Positions 24,035 to 32,793 of a stretch of 64,000 nucleotides of DNA are shown piece after piece. The stretch comes from Chryseobacterium sp. Marseille-Q5410 (lineage in GTDB: Bacteria > Bacteroidota > Bacteroidia > Flavobacteriales > Weeksellaceae): NCBI GenBank assembly GCA_946892665.1, contig CAMPOT010000001.1, positions 620,001 to 684,000 on the forward strand, written 5' to 3'. Numbering within the stretch: the first letter of the stretch is position 1; the number at the start of each line of letters is the position of its first letter. Below the pieces are notes generated by a model. That model had not been told where the DNA came from, made no database searches, and saw nothing but the letters and a program-made list of their open reading frames with translations. The position numbers and the translations under genes are program-made.

Positions 24035-25927
24035 ATGACTACAGGAAAAATTAATGTTTCGGTAGAGAATATTTTTCCGCTGATCAAGAAGTTTTTGTAT
24101 AGTGATCACGAAATATTCCTCCGCGAGTTGATCTCCAACGCAACCGACGCCACTTTGAAATTAAAGCATTTAACCAATATTGGTGAAGCTAAAGTGGATT
24201 ACGGAAACCCAAAAATTGAAGTAAAAATCGATAAAGAGAATAAGACTATTCACATTATTGACCAGGGTATTGGGATGACGGCGGAAGAAGTTGAAAAATA
24301 CATCAATCAGGTCGCATTTTCCGGGGCGGAAGAATTTCTTGAAAAATATAAAGACAGCGCAAAAGATGCGGGAATCATCGGTCACTTTGGACTAGGTTTT
24401 TACTCCGCATTTATGGTCGCTGAAAAGGTGGAAATACTCACCAAATCTTACAAAGACGAACCTGCCGTAAGATGGATTTGCGATGGAAGTCCAGAGTTTT
24501 CTCTGGAAGAAACTGCTGATAAAACCGAACGAGGAACGGAAATTATTCTTCATATTGCGGAAGATTCTACCGAGTTTTTAGAAGAAGGCAAAATCAGTGA
24601 ATTGCTCTTAAAATACAACAGGTTCATGCCGGTTCCTATTAAATTTGGGACCAAAACCGAGACCTTGCCTTTGCCGGAAAACGCAGCAGAAGATGCAAAA
24701 CCGGAAACTGTGGAAGTTGATAATATCATCAACAATCCGGAGCCAGCATGGACAAAAGCGCCATCAGAACTAAAAGATGAAGATTATCTGAACTTCTACC
24801 GCGAGTTATATCCAATGCAGTTTGAGGATCCTTTGTTCCATATTCATTTGAATGTTGATTATCCGTTTAATTTGACCGGAGTTCTCTTCTTCCCGAAATT
24901 GGCAAACAATCTGAATATCGAAAAAGATAAAATCCAACTCTATCAAAACCAAGTTTTTGTAACCGATGAGGTAAAAGGAATTGTTCCTGATTTCCTAATG
25001 TTGCTTCGTGGCGTGATCGATTCGCCGGATATCCCACTGAATGTTTCCCGATCTTATCTTCAGGCAGATGGTGCGGTGAAGAAAATCTCTTCTTATATCA
25101 CAAAAAAAGTGGCTGATAAAATGGCTTCTTTAATTAATGAAAACCGCGAAGATTTCGAGAAAAAATGGAACGACATCAAAATTGTGATTGAATACGGAAT
25201 GGTTTCTGAAGAGAAATTTTACGAAAAATCCGACAAGTTTGCGCTGTACCCAAATGTTGATGGAAAATATTTCCTTTGGAATGAACTTCAAGATAAAATT
25301 AAAGCCAACCAAACCGACAAAGACGGCAATTTGGTGATTTTGTATGCAACCAACGAGCACGATCAGCACAGTTACATCCAGGCGGCGCAAGATAAAGGAT
25401 ATGAAGTCTTATTGCTGGATTCACCGATCGTTCCGCATTTGATCCAAAAATTAGAAACATCTAAAGAGAAAATCCAGTTTGCTCGCGTAGATGCCGATCA
25501 CATCAATAATTTAATTAAAAAAGATGAGCCGATTATCTCTAAATTAAATGATACTGAAAAAGAAGCTTTGAAAAAAAGTATTGAAGAAGGAATTTCTGAT
25601 ACAAAATTTACTGTTCAACTCGAAGATTTGGAAAGCACCGATGCCCCTTTTGTAATCACTCAGCCGGAATTTATGCGAAGAATGAAAGATATGCAAGCGA
25701 CCGGTGGTGGCGGAATGTTCGCGATGGGTGGTTTCCCGGAAATGTACAATTTGGTGGTGAATACCAACAGTGATCTGGCCGGAAAAATCTTAAAAATTGA
25801 AAATGCTGAAGACAAAACTGCGCAAATCAAACATGCGGTGGATTTGGCAAAATTGTCCCAAAACCTTTTGAAAGGAAAAGATTTGACCGATTTTATCCAA
25901 CGAAGTTATCAGGATTTAGCGAAATAA
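24035..25927 (+). CDS. htpG: Molecular chaperone HtpG (Hsp90)
   Basis: The 630-residue protein shows the Hsp90 N-terminal ATPase (IFLRELISNATDATLKLK with the catalytic Glu and Asn; IIDQGIGMTAEEV; GHFGLGFYSAFMVAEKVEI). It also has the middle domain with NVSRSYLQAD and the C-terminal dimerisation region. The middle part carries a short acidic insert (AAEDAKPETVEVD). HtpG is an ATP-dependent homodimeric chaperone that remodels client proteins in the cytosol, often with DnaK. It is monocistronic, ends at a strong bidirectional terminator and is convergent with the ATL gene. Confidence 0.98.
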   Translation: MTTGKINVSVENIFPLIKKFLYSDHEIFLRELISNATDATLKLKHLTNIGEAKVDYGNPKIEVKIDKENKTIHIIDQGIGMTAEEVEKYINQVAFSGAEEFLEKYKDSAKDAGIIGHFGLGFYSAFMVAEKVEILTKSYKDEPAVRWICDGSPEFSLEETADKTERGTEIILHIAEDSTEFLEEGKISELLLKYNRFMPVPIKFGTKTETLPLPENAAEDAKPETVEVDNIINNPEPAWTKAPSELKDEDYLNFYRELYPMQFEDPLFHIHLNVDYPFNLTGVLFFPKLANNLNIEKDKIQLYQNQVFVTDEVKGIVPDFLMLLRGVIDSPDIPLNVSRSYLQADGAVKKISSYITKKVADKMASLINENREDFEKKWNDIKIVIEYGMVSEEKFYEKSDKFALYPNVDGKYFLWNELQDKIKANQTDKDGNLVILYATNEHDQHSYIQAAQDKGYEVLLLDSPIVPHLIQKLETSKEKIQFARVDADHINNLIKKDEPIISKLNDTEKEALKKSIEEGISDTKFTVQLEDLESTDAPFVITQPEFMRRMKDMQATGGGGMFAMGGFPEMYNLVVNTNSDLAGKILKIENAEDKTAQIKHAVDLAKLSQNLLKGKDLTDFIQRSYQDLAK

Positions 25928-25953
25928 TTAATTAATGATTGCATAATCATTTT

Positions 25954-25987
25954 AAACGGCGGAATTGATAGTTCCGCCGTTTTTTTA
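25954..25987. terminator. Strong bidirectional terminator between htpG and the ATL gene
   Basis: AAACGGCGGAA (25954-25964) and TTCCGCCGTTT (25972-25982) form a perfect 11-bp stem with a 7-nt loop, flanked by A and T runs. It serves the two convergent genes. Confidence 0.92.
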
Positions 25988-26290
25988 TAGTTCTTCCAAA
26001 GGATTCCAAAATAAATTATTGAAAGCCAGAATCTTATTTCCTTGTACGGATATGCCTTCTTTCTCTAATTTTTTAGTAAACTTTTCAAGACAACTTGCAG
26101 TGATGTGCCCGGAAGAATTACAAACCCGATGCGCCGGAAAATCCTCAGCATAATTCCTCAGTGCATTTCCCACATGCCGGGAATGATTGGGATAACCTAC
26201 CGCTTTCGCAATCGCTCCATAGCTCGTAACACGACCTTCAGGAATAAGTCGGATAATTTCATAAACCTGTTGGGAAAATAAAGAATCCAT
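25985..26290 (-). CDS. Alkyltransferase-like (ATL) DNA-binding protein, MGMT family
   Basis: The 101-residue protein is a single MGMT C-terminal domain with the helix-turn-helix and arginine finger (GRVTSYGAIAKAVG; HVGNALRN). In the active-site motif, where methyltransferases have PCHRV, this protein reads PAHRV. The acceptor cysteine is replaced by Ala, so it cannot remove alkyl groups from guanine. That defines ATL proteins, which bind O6-alkylguanine and flag it to nucleotide excision repair. Ala is known at this site in some ATLs, Trp in others. It lies 9 nt after queA on the minus strand, so they are probably co-transcribed. Confidence 0.9.
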   Translation of the reverse strand: MDSLFSQQVYEIIRLIPEGRVTSYGAIAKAVGYPNHSRHVGNALRNYAEDFPAHRVCNSSGHITASCLEKFTKKLEKEGISVQGNKILAFNNLFWNPLEEL

Positions 26291-26299
26291 GATTTTTAA

Positions 26300-27532
26300 T
26301 TAAAAATTGTTGTTGGGCAACAGCAAACTTCCATCGCCATAACTCAAGAAACGGAAATCGTTTTCCAAAGCATATTGATAAATATTTTTCCATTGATCCC
26401 CGATTAATGCAGAAACCAAAAGCAAAAGGGTAGATTGTGGTTGATGAAAATTGGTCACCAAACCTTTCACCATTTTAAAAGTATATCCCGGAGCGATAAT
26501 AATCTCAGTTTCGATGGAAAGATGGTCTTGCTGGGTGTTTTTAATCCATTTCAGTAGCGCATCAATTGCTTCTTTGGCACTGCAAATCGCTTCTGTTTCG
26601 TAGGGTTGCCATTGGGTAATTTTTAAAGCTTCGTAACTGATTTCTGGATTTTGTACAATTTTATTGCCCATCCAATAAATGCTTTCCAACGTTCGGGTAG
26701 AAGTGGTGCCAACTGTGATCATTGGTTGATGGATCTTTTCCGCTAAATCCTCCAAAAAAGTGGTCGTGATATTAAGATATTCCGAATGCATTACGTGATC
26801 CTCCATCACTTTGGATTTTACGGGTTTAAAGGTTCCGGCACCGACATGAAGCGTCGTAAACAACGATGAAATGCCTTTTTTCTTTAAATCTTCCAAAACA
26901 TCTTCGGTGAAATGCAGACCTGCAGTTGGCGCCGCAACCGAACCTTCGTTTTCTGAATAAACGGTTTGGTAGGAATCTTCATCTATTTTCTCTGCAATTC
27001 TTTTGATATAAGGCGGAAGTGGTGTGACGCCGGCAGCATCCATGATTTTTCCAAAAGGTATTTCTGATGGCGACCAGGTGAAAGTCACTATATAAGCATC
27101 TTCTAATTTTCCGGTGATTTCGGCCGAAAGTTCAACCGGAATTCCTTCCACGTTGATGGTTTTCGTGAGCTGATGTTCTCTCCATTTGGACGCTTTTCCG
27201 ATAAAGCAAATCCATGTGACGGAATTTTCCTCGGTGAAATGTTGTTCATAATCAATGCCTTCACCGTAAGGTTCCAAGCAGAAAACTTCAATGGTGGCGC
27301 CATTTTCATTACTGAAAAAGATGCGTGATTTCACCACTTTGGTGTCGTTGAAAATTAATACCGAATCTTCAGGCAAATACTCACTGATATTTCGGTAAGT
27401 GTTTTCGGAGATTTTATTGTTTTGATAAACTAATAATTTGGATTGATCACGCGGATTTACCGGATTGTATGCTATTTTTTCGGCAGGTAAATCGTAGGTA
27501 AAGTCTTCAATTTTTAAATGTTTCGGATGCAT
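26300..27532 (-). CDS. queA: S-adenosylmethionine:tRNA ribosyltransferase-isomerase
   Basis: The 410-residue protein starts HPKHLKIEDFTYDLPAEKIA and has the QueA landmarks YNPVNPRDQSKLLVY, AAPTAGLHFTED and TTLHVGAGTFKPV. It ends with a segment with LVTNFHQPQSTLLLLV. QueA transfers the ribosyl group of SAM to 7-aminomethyl-7-deazaguanine in tRNA, giving epoxyqueuosine at position 34 of GUN anticodons. It is somewhat longer than E. coli QueA (about 356 residues), mainly through extra sequence in the N-terminal half, as I would expect in Bacteroidota. The ATL gene follows after 9 nt. Confidence 0.95.
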   Translation of the reverse strand: MHPKHLKIEDFTYDLPAEKIAYNPVNPRDQSKLLVYQNNKISENTYRNISEYLPEDSVLIFNDTKVVKSRIFFSNENGATIEVFCLEPYGEGIDYEQHFTEENSVTWICFIGKASKWREHQLTKTINVEGIPVELSAEITGKLEDAYIVTFTWSPSEIPFGKIMDAAGVTPLPPYIKRIAEKIDEDSYQTVYSENEGSVAAPTAGLHFTEDVLEDLKKKGISSLFTTLHVGAGTFKPVKSKVMEDHVMHSEYLNITTTFLEDLAEKIHQPMITVGTTSTRTLESIYWMGNKIVQNPEISYEALKITQWQPYETEAICSAKEAIDALLKWIKNTQQDHLSIETEIIIAPGYTFKMVKGLVTNFHQPQSTLLLLVSALIGDQWKNIYQYALENDFRFLSYGDGSLLLPNNNF

Positions 27533-27667
27533 GCTGCAAATTTCCGAAAATCTTTATTTTTTTCAATTATAAATTAAGAAAATATGTTGTCATTTTTTAT
27601 TTACAAAAATCAATGAAAGTCGTAATTATTTCGAGTAAAAAGATTTTGCAAAAAGAGATTTAACAAA

Positions 27668-27694
27668 AAAACCGCTTTGTGTTTAGGCGGTTTT
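27668..27694 (-). terminator. Terminator of the S9 peptidase gene
   Basis: AAAACCGC (27668-27675) and GCGGTTTT (27687-27694) form an 8-bp stem with an 11-nt loop just downstream of the minus-strand peptidase stop. A T-run follows on the minus strand. Confidence 0.75.
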
Positions 27695-27701
27695 GATGAG
27701 T

Positions 27702-30107
27702 TTATTTTTCTTTCAGACATTTGTCGAGAAATTGCTCTTGTTCCCATAATGTGTGTAGAATGCTTTCTTTTGCAGCGTATCCATGAGATTCTTTCGGGAG
27801 TAGAACCATTCGAACAGGTGCTCCTAAATTTTTAAGTGCCTGAAAATATCGTTCGGTTTGTAAGGTGAAAGTTCCCGGGTTATTATCCGCATCTCCATGA
27901 ATCAAAAGTAAAGGTTTTTTCATTTTATCGGCGTGCATAAATGGGGACATGGTATTATATACTTCCGGTACGTCCCAATAATTGCGTTGCTCGGACTGAA
28001 ACCCAAATGGAGTTAAAGTTCTGTTATAAGCGCCACTTCGTGCTATTCCACAGGCAAAATCATTGCCATGAGTTAGTAAATTAGCAGTCATAAAAGCACC
28101 ATAAGAATGGCCTCCTACCGCAACTTTTTTCCGATCGATATATCCCAGTTGATCAACTGCATCAATCGCTGCTTTTCCGTTGGCCAGAAGTTGTGGGATA
28201 AAAGTGTCGTTTGGTTCAGCTTTTCCTTCACCGATGATTGGGAAGGCGGCATCATCTAAAACCGCATAGCCTTTTGTTACCCAATATATGAACGATCCAT
28301 AACTTGGAAATGTAAAATCATTGGGATTTTGGGTGTTCATTCCAGCAGTATTTTTGTCTTTAAACTCTGTCGGATACGCCCAAATGAGTAGGGGTAATTT
28401 TTCTTTTTTGCTTTTTCTATCGTACCCGGCAGGTAGATATAAGGTTCCGGTGAGATCTACCCCGTCATTTCTTTTGTACTTGATCACTTCTTTATATACT
28501 TTTCCCAAGCTAGCAAAAGGATTTTCGAAGTTGGTTAATGCTTCAGTCTTTCCGGTTTTAATATTTTTTTTGTAGGAGTTGGGGTATTGGGTTGCGGATT
28601 CTTGGCGCACCAAAATTTCACCCTTTTCAATGTCCATGATATCGACGATGCTTTCTTTCACTCCGCTTTCTTGGGCGGTGTACAATCTTTTCTTTGCTAA
28701 TGATTTTAAATTGTGCTCATCAATAAAAGGTTTTTGTCCCTCTTTCGTGAAGCCCTCTCCGATGAGGTATGCTTTGTCCTTCTTTACATCGATTACATTT
28801 CTCCCGTATTCATTCTTAGTTTCAAAAAATTGCCCAGGATCATTATACACATCTTGAAAATTCCGATCTTCTATGATTCGTGAATTTCCGGTATTCAAAT
28901 CTAAAAGAAATGATTTGGTATTCCGTGAATCATACCAGCTTTCGGAAATTACTGCGTAATGGGAATTAGACCATTCCGTCCCTGAATAGCGCTGTTTAGT
29001 CCGGAAAAGGCTTTTAGGAGCGGCGGTAAATGGAGCTTCCCATGTGAAGATTTCGTCTCTATACTCTGCGGTTTTATTTTGATCGCCTCCATCCAGTGCT
29101 TCTGCGTACACCAAAGTTGCCGGCTGATCATCGCGCCATGTCATGTTTCTTTTTCCGGTTCTAACAGAAGAAAAACCTTTAGGCATAATTTCAGTTAATG
29201 GTACCTCGTTAACGGTCTTTACCAAATTGCCAGCTTGGTCGTAAATGGTCGTGGTCATTGGAAATCGACTAAGCGGAACGATGTAAGAAAATGGCTTTTT
29301 AATGGTGGTAAGCATTAAATATTTACCGTCGGGAGAGAAACTCATTCCTGTATAGATATCGGCAGTTTTTTCCTCGGTTATTTCTCCATGGAGATTTACT
29401 TTTTTCAGATCGGCTTTAGTCAAAGTTTCAAAATTAATTTCATCCTGAGGATTTTTTAACAAATCCTGATACGTTCTGTTTTGGGAAACTTTTCCATCGG
29501 CTGTAGAAACAGTGGGGCCTGCAGGAAGATCTTTGCTGGAATCAATTAACGTCGGTTTGTCTGTGGGAATTGTTTTAATTAACAAATTCTTGGAGTCTTT
29601 ATACCACAGATAAGGCATACCGAGGTTTGCATTGAGTTGATCAGCGACGAGTTTAGTAGCTGTTGAACTAGCTAAATCTAGCACCCAAAGTTCTACACCT
29701 TTTTCGGTAGTGTTGGTAAATGCCAATTTCTTTTCGTCTGGTGACAGCGTGGTGTAAGCAATTTTGGCTCCTTTCGGCAATCCACTCACCTGTGTTTCCA
29801 CTTTGTCTTTTAGCTTTTTTATTTTAAGATTAGTGATGTAGGTTATTGAGCTCGAAATATTGGTAACAGGATTGATACGCAAACCGCCCAACCTTATTTC
29901 TTGTTGGTTCAGTTCATCTAAAGATTTGTAGGTATCCCGGTAAGAGAAAATCATCCATTCTCGTTTGCTATCCATAGATACAGAAGGTGGTCGCTGGTAA
30001 TCTGCTAATTTCAGAATTTCTGCAGATGGCTTTTGGTAACTTAAATTTTCTTGGGCATTGATCCATCCTATCATTGCCAAAAATACTACGGTAATCGTTT
30101 TTTTCAT
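27702..30107 (-). CDS. S9 family peptidase (prolyl oligopeptidase-like), exported
   Basis: The 801-residue protein has a signal peptide (MKKTITVVFLAMIGWINAQ), a long beta-propeller-like N-terminal domain (~40-520) and a C-terminal alpha/beta hydrolase. The catalytic Ser lies in GGHSYGAFMTANLL, the Asp in HGDADNNPG and the His in ESHGYAAKE. Proteins of this type (glutamyl endopeptidase or dipeptidyl-aminopeptidase-like) cut short peptides, probably in the periplasm or at the surface. There is no lipobox and no type IX C-terminal domain. The gene is monocistronic on the minus strand. The exact cleavage specificity cannot be read from the sequence. Confidence 0.93.
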   Translation of the reverse strand: MKKTITVVFLAMIGWINAQENLSYQKPSAEILKLADYQRPPSVSMDSKREWMIFSYRDTYKSLDELNQQEIRLGGLRINPVTNISSSITYITNLKIKKLKDKVETQVSGLPKGAKIAYTTLSPDEKKLAFTNTTEKGVELWVLDLASSTATKLVADQLNANLGMPYLWYKDSKNLLIKTIPTDKPTLIDSSKDLPAGPTVSTADGKVSQNRTYQDLLKNPQDEINFETLTKADLKKVNLHGEITEEKTADIYTGMSFSPDGKYLMLTTIKKPFSYIVPLSRFPMTTTIYDQAGNLVKTVNEVPLTEIMPKGFSSVRTGKRNMTWRDDQPATLVYAEALDGGDQNKTAEYRDEIFTWEAPFTAAPKSLFRTKQRYSGTEWSNSHYAVISESWYDSRNTKSFLLDLNTGNSRIIEDRNFQDVYNDPGQFFETKNEYGRNVIDVKKDKAYLIGEGFTKEGQKPFIDEHNLKSLAKKRLYTAQESGVKESIVDIMDIEKGEILVRQESATQYPNSYKKNIKTGKTEALTNFENPFASLGKVYKEVIKYKRNDGVDLTGTLYLPAGYDRKSKKEKLPLLIWAYPTEFKDKNTAGMNTQNPNDFTFPSYGSFIYWVTKGYAVLDDAAFPIIGEGKAEPNDTFIPQLLANGKAAIDAVDQLGYIDRKKVAVGGHSYGAFMTANLLTHGNDFACGIARSGAYNRTLTPFGFQSEQRNYWDVPEVYNTMSPFMHADKMKKPLLLIHGDADNNPGTFTLQTERYFQALKNLGAPVRMVLLPKESHGYAAKESILHTLWEQEQFLDKCLKEK

Positions 30108-30350
30108 TTTTAAAGTAAGCTTTAATCACGAAAATAAGAAAATTAAAATAGATTTTCCTACTAAACACAAAATACATCGGACTTAATTTGAACTTTAATT
30201 GGGTGGTGAGTTTTCATTAAATGGAGCCAAATATTAAATGAAATCAACTTTTGATGATATTCATAATCCGAAAGTTTTGTAGATTTAGTACAGAAGCGGA
30301 AAAATATCAGTATTTGGCTAGATTGCTGTACCGAAACCGATCAAAAAAAA

Positions 30351-30375
30351 CTCTCACAAGCAAATGCGAGAGTTT
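30351..30375 (-). terminator. Terminator of the deoxyhypusine synthase-like gene
   Basis: CTCTC (30351-30355) with GAGAG (30368-30372), extended by flanking A/T pairs (AAA/TTT), gives an 8-bp stem 24 nt after the minus-strand stop, with a T-run behind it. Confidence 0.7.
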
Positions 30376-30398
30376 ATTTTTGTTGAAAGAAAATACAA

Positions 30399-31373
30399 TT
30401 AAGAATTTTCTAAAATATAAGTAAACATCAGTGGTGCGCAAATGGTGGCGTCACTTTCAACAATGTATTTTGGTGTATCTACATCGAGTTTCCCCCAAGT
30501 GATTTTCTCGTTCGGAACTGCTCCGGAATAAGATCCGTAAGAAGTTGTAGAATCTGAAATCTGGCAGAAATAAGCCCAGAAAGGGACATCTTCCCATTCC
30601 AAATCCTGATACATCATCGGTACTACGCAAATTGGGAAATCTCCAGCAATTCCTCCTCCGATTTGGAAGAAACCAACGCCTTTTCCACCGGAATTTGCAC
30701 GATACCATTCCGTTAAGTAAATCATGTACTCGATTCCAGATTTTACGGTATGAACATTCAGTTTCCCTTTGATGACGTTTGACGTAAAAATATTTCCAGT
30801 GGTAGAATCTTCCCAACCTGGACAAACAATCGGAAGGTTTTTCTCGGCTGCAGCGACAATCCATGAATCTTTCGGATCGATTTCATAATATTGCTCCAAA
30901 ACTCCGGAATTTACGACCTGATACAAAAATTCATGTGGGAAATAACGTTCTCCTTTTTCTTCTGCAGCATGCCATACATCTTCCAAATGCTTTTGTAGGC
31001 GACGAAATGCTTCCTCTTCGGGAATACAAGTATCAGTCACACGGTTATAGTGCTGATCCAGCAAATCTCTTTCCTGTTCAGGCGTCAAATCCCTATAATT
31101 AGGTACTCTTTTGTAGTGTGAATGAGCAACTAAGTTCATTACATCTTCTTCAAGGTTTGCTCCTGTACAGGAAATAATCGCTACTTTGTCCTGACGGATC
31201 ATCTCCGCCAAAATCTTTCCTAATTCCGCTGTTGACATCGCTCCGGCCAAGGTAATCATCATTTTACCGCCGTCTTTCAGGTGCGCAACATAACCTTTCG
31301 AAGCATCCACCAATGCTGCTGCATTGAAATGGAGATAATATTTTTCTAGAAATTCTGTGATCGGTTTATTCAT
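30399..31373 (-). CDS. Deoxyhypusine synthase family protein
   Basis: The 324-residue protein belongs to the deoxyhypusine synthase family. It has SCTGANLEEDVMNLVAHSHY, KDSWIVAAAEKNLPIVCPGW, GVGFFQIGGGIAGDFPICVV and the Lys-containing catalytic motif NEKITWGKLDVDTP. In eukaryotes and archaea this enzyme modifies eIF5A with spermidine. Bacteria lack that target, and bacterial homologues have been linked to polyamine synthesis (homospermidine formation), so a role in polyamine metabolism is the likely one here. The key Lys is present. It is monocistronic on the minus strand between the S9 peptidase and a GreA-family gene. Confidence 0.92.
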   Translation of the reverse strand: MNKPITEFLEKYYLHFNAAALVDASKGYVAHLKDGGKMMITLAGAMSTAELGKILAEMIRQDKVAIISCTGANLEEDVMNLVAHSHYKRVPNYRDLTPEQERDLLDQHYNRVTDTCIPEEEAFRRLQKHLEDVWHAAEEKGERYFPHEFLYQVVNSGVLEQYYEIDPKDSWIVAAAEKNLPIVCPGWEDSTTGNIFTSNVIKGKLNVHTVKSGIEYMIYLTEWYRANSGGKGVGFFQIGGGIAGDFPICVVPMMYQDLEWEDVPFWAYFCQISDSTTSYGSYSGAVPNEKITWGKLDVDTPKYIVESDATICAPLMFTYILENS

Positions 31374-31454
31374 TTCTCTAATTGTTTTTGCAAAGATAAT
31401 ATTTTAGGTTGGAATCAGAATCCCGCAAGTTTAAAAGCTCATTATTCGAATGAA

Positions 31455-31485
31455 AAAAGTACAGCCCAACATGAGCCGTACTTTT
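31455..31485 (-). terminator. Terminator of the GreA-family gene
   Basis: AAAAGTAC (31455-31462) and GTACTTTT (31478-31485) form an 8-bp stem with a 15-nt loop, followed on the minus strand by a T-rich stretch, 24 nt after the stop of the gene. Confidence 0.75.
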
Positions 31486-31509
31486 ATTTTTTAGATGGAG
31501 AGATCTGTT

Positions 31510-31890
31510 TTAGTTCTGCCAATTTTCAACCTTCAAGATTTCAATTCTTTGCTCCCCATCTCGGAAAGGCCATTCTATAACATCGCCAACCTTGTATCCT
31601 ACCGTTGCCAAAGCCATATCTGATAAAATGGTGTGCTTATTTTTCTTCGGTTTTGCCTCTTTAATACCTACAAAAATGTATTCTTCTTCCTTATTTTGGC
31701 TTTGGTCCTTTATGGTTAATTTTCGGGTTACCGTCACTACATCATCAGGTAAAACCCTTCTTCGCACTTGTAGCGCATTTCGCAGTTCGGAAGTTAATCT
31801 TACTTCTTCATTGTGACTTACTTTTTTTCTTCTTATATGATCTTTTATTGCGTCGTAAATTCCTGTTGTTAAAATGATTTGATCGGACAT
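31510..31890 (-). CDS. GreA/GreB-family elongation factor-like protein
   Basis: The open frame reaches 32082, but the ATG at 31888-31890 (MSDQIILTTGIYDAIKDHI) is the sensible start and gives 126 residues. It has a short N-terminal helical part and the GreA/GreB C-terminal FKBP-like domain (DDVVTVTRKLTIKDQSQNKE; ILSDMALATVGYKVGDVIEW). The full coiled-coil of GreA is missing, so it resembles short Rnk-like regulators that bind RNA polymerase without cleaving the transcript. It is monocistronic. The long leader upstream holds an inverted repeat and heptad arrays. Its exact action is unknown. Confidence 0.82.
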   Translation of the reverse strand: MSDQIILTTGIYDAIKDHIRRKKVSHNEEVRLTSELRNALQVRRRVLPDDVVTVTRKLTIKDQSQNKEEEYIFVGIKEAKPKKNKHTILSDMALATVGYKVGDVIEWPFRDGEQRIEILKVENWQN

Positions 31891-31916
31891 TATTCTTATA
31901 TTTTTTAAAATGAATG

Positions 31917-31991
31917 AAATATGCTTTAAAATTCGGTTCAACGCAATTTCGCAAAACATCAATGGATATTTTGTCTGCAGAAAGCATATTT
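31917..31991. repeat. Inverted repeat in the leader of the GreA-family gene
   Basis: AAATATGCTTT (31917-31927) is the exact reverse complement of AAAGCATATTT (31981-31991). The loop is 53 nt, so it may be a regulatory element or simple palindromic debris. It lies 27-101 nt upstream of the ATG. Confidence 0.45.
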
Positions 31992-32196
31992 TAAGATGGA
32001 TGGTCCAGTCTTGAATTTTTGGTTCTTGTTTCAAGACAAAAGAACAGATAACCAGATGGTTATGATCTTTTGCAAAATACATAACAACTTAGGAATTAAT
32101 TAAAGTATGAGTTACAAAGATTAATTTTGTAAACTTTCGCATAACCAAAATGGTTTTAAAACTTTTGATCCTTTTGCGGTAAAAAAATGGCTTTAT

Positions 32197-32238
32197 AATC
32201 AAGAACCAAGAACCAAGAATCTGAAATCTAACATCTCG
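32197..32238. repeat. Degenerate heptanucleotide array A
   Basis: Six consecutive 7-mers in perfect register: AATCAAG, two copies of AACCAAG, then AATCTGA, AATCTAA, CATCTCG. The first two or three letters of each 7-mer are constrained and the rest vary. It lies in the gene-free 31.9-32.4 kb stretch, 98 bp from array B, in the same orientation. No ORF lies between the two. Confidence 0.75.
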
Positions 32239-32336
32239 CTTCGTTTACTTCCTTTTGAATAACTAAAAAAAGAAAAAACTTTTAGCTCTTTTGAGGTGAA
32301 AGAAAGTGATTGCAGTTACGAAAATGATGAAATTAG

Positions 32337-32385
32337 AACCAACAATCTGACATCTAACATCTAGCATCTAACATCTAACATCTTC
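32337..32385. repeat. Degenerate heptanucleotide array B
   Basis: Seven consecutive 7-mers in register: AACCAAC, AATCTGA, then four of the CATCTAA type and CATCTTC. The array touches the stop codon of arfB (32384). It shares words (AATCTGA, CATCTAA-type) with array A at 32197. Confidence 0.8.
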
Positions 32386-32776
32386 AAAACCTGAACCTCC
32401 TATTCTCCTTCTTTTCGGAAATCTGTTTTTTTGCCATGATGCGTTTTTCAATTTGCTTTTTCGATGGTTTTGTGGCCTTTCGCGGTTTTGGTTTATAAAG
32501 TGATTTCTCCACCAATTCCAAAATCTTGTCGGTTGCTATCTTTTTATTCTGAAGTTGGGTGCGACTTTCCGAAACGGTAAGCTGAAGAATTCCGTCTTGA
32601 TTGATACGGTTTTTGAGCTTTTCCGAAATCAGTTCAATTTCTTCTTTGCTGAAAAATTCGGTGTCGGCAACTTTCCACAGCACCGTCACGGATGTTTCCA
32701 CTTTATTCACATTTTGGCCTCCTGCGCCACTGCTGCGGGAAGTTTTGTAGGTAAGCTCTTTCGTGAAATTTCTCAT
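32384..32776 (-). CDS. arfB: Alternative ribosome-rescue factor / peptidyl-tRNA hydrolase ArfB
   Basis: The 130-residue protein has the release-factor catalytic motif in SRSSGAGGQNVNKVETSVTV, with GGQ at residues 19-21. It lacks the codon-recognition domains of RF1/RF2 and ends with a very basic tail (KPRKATKPSKKQIEKRIMAK). That is the ArfB plan: the tail enters the empty mRNA channel of stalled ribosomes, and GGQ releases the peptide. The gene lies 17 nt downstream of menE on the minus strand. Its stop codon is overlapped by a heptad repeat array, an unusual 3' boundary. Confidence 0.95.
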   Translation of the reverse strand: MRNFTKELTYKTSRSSGAGGQNVNKVETSVTVLWKVADTEFFSKEEIELISEKLKNRINQDGILQLTVSESRTQLQNKKIATDKILELVEKSLYKPKPRKATKPSKKQIEKRIMAKKQISEKKENRRFRF

Positions 32777-32793
32777 AATGGAATCAATTAGCT

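Noticed and set aside
31891-32082. Upstream extension of the GreA-family protein
   Set aside because: The open frame continues 64 codons upstream, but that part has no family similarity and the ATG at 31888-31890 matches the usual start.
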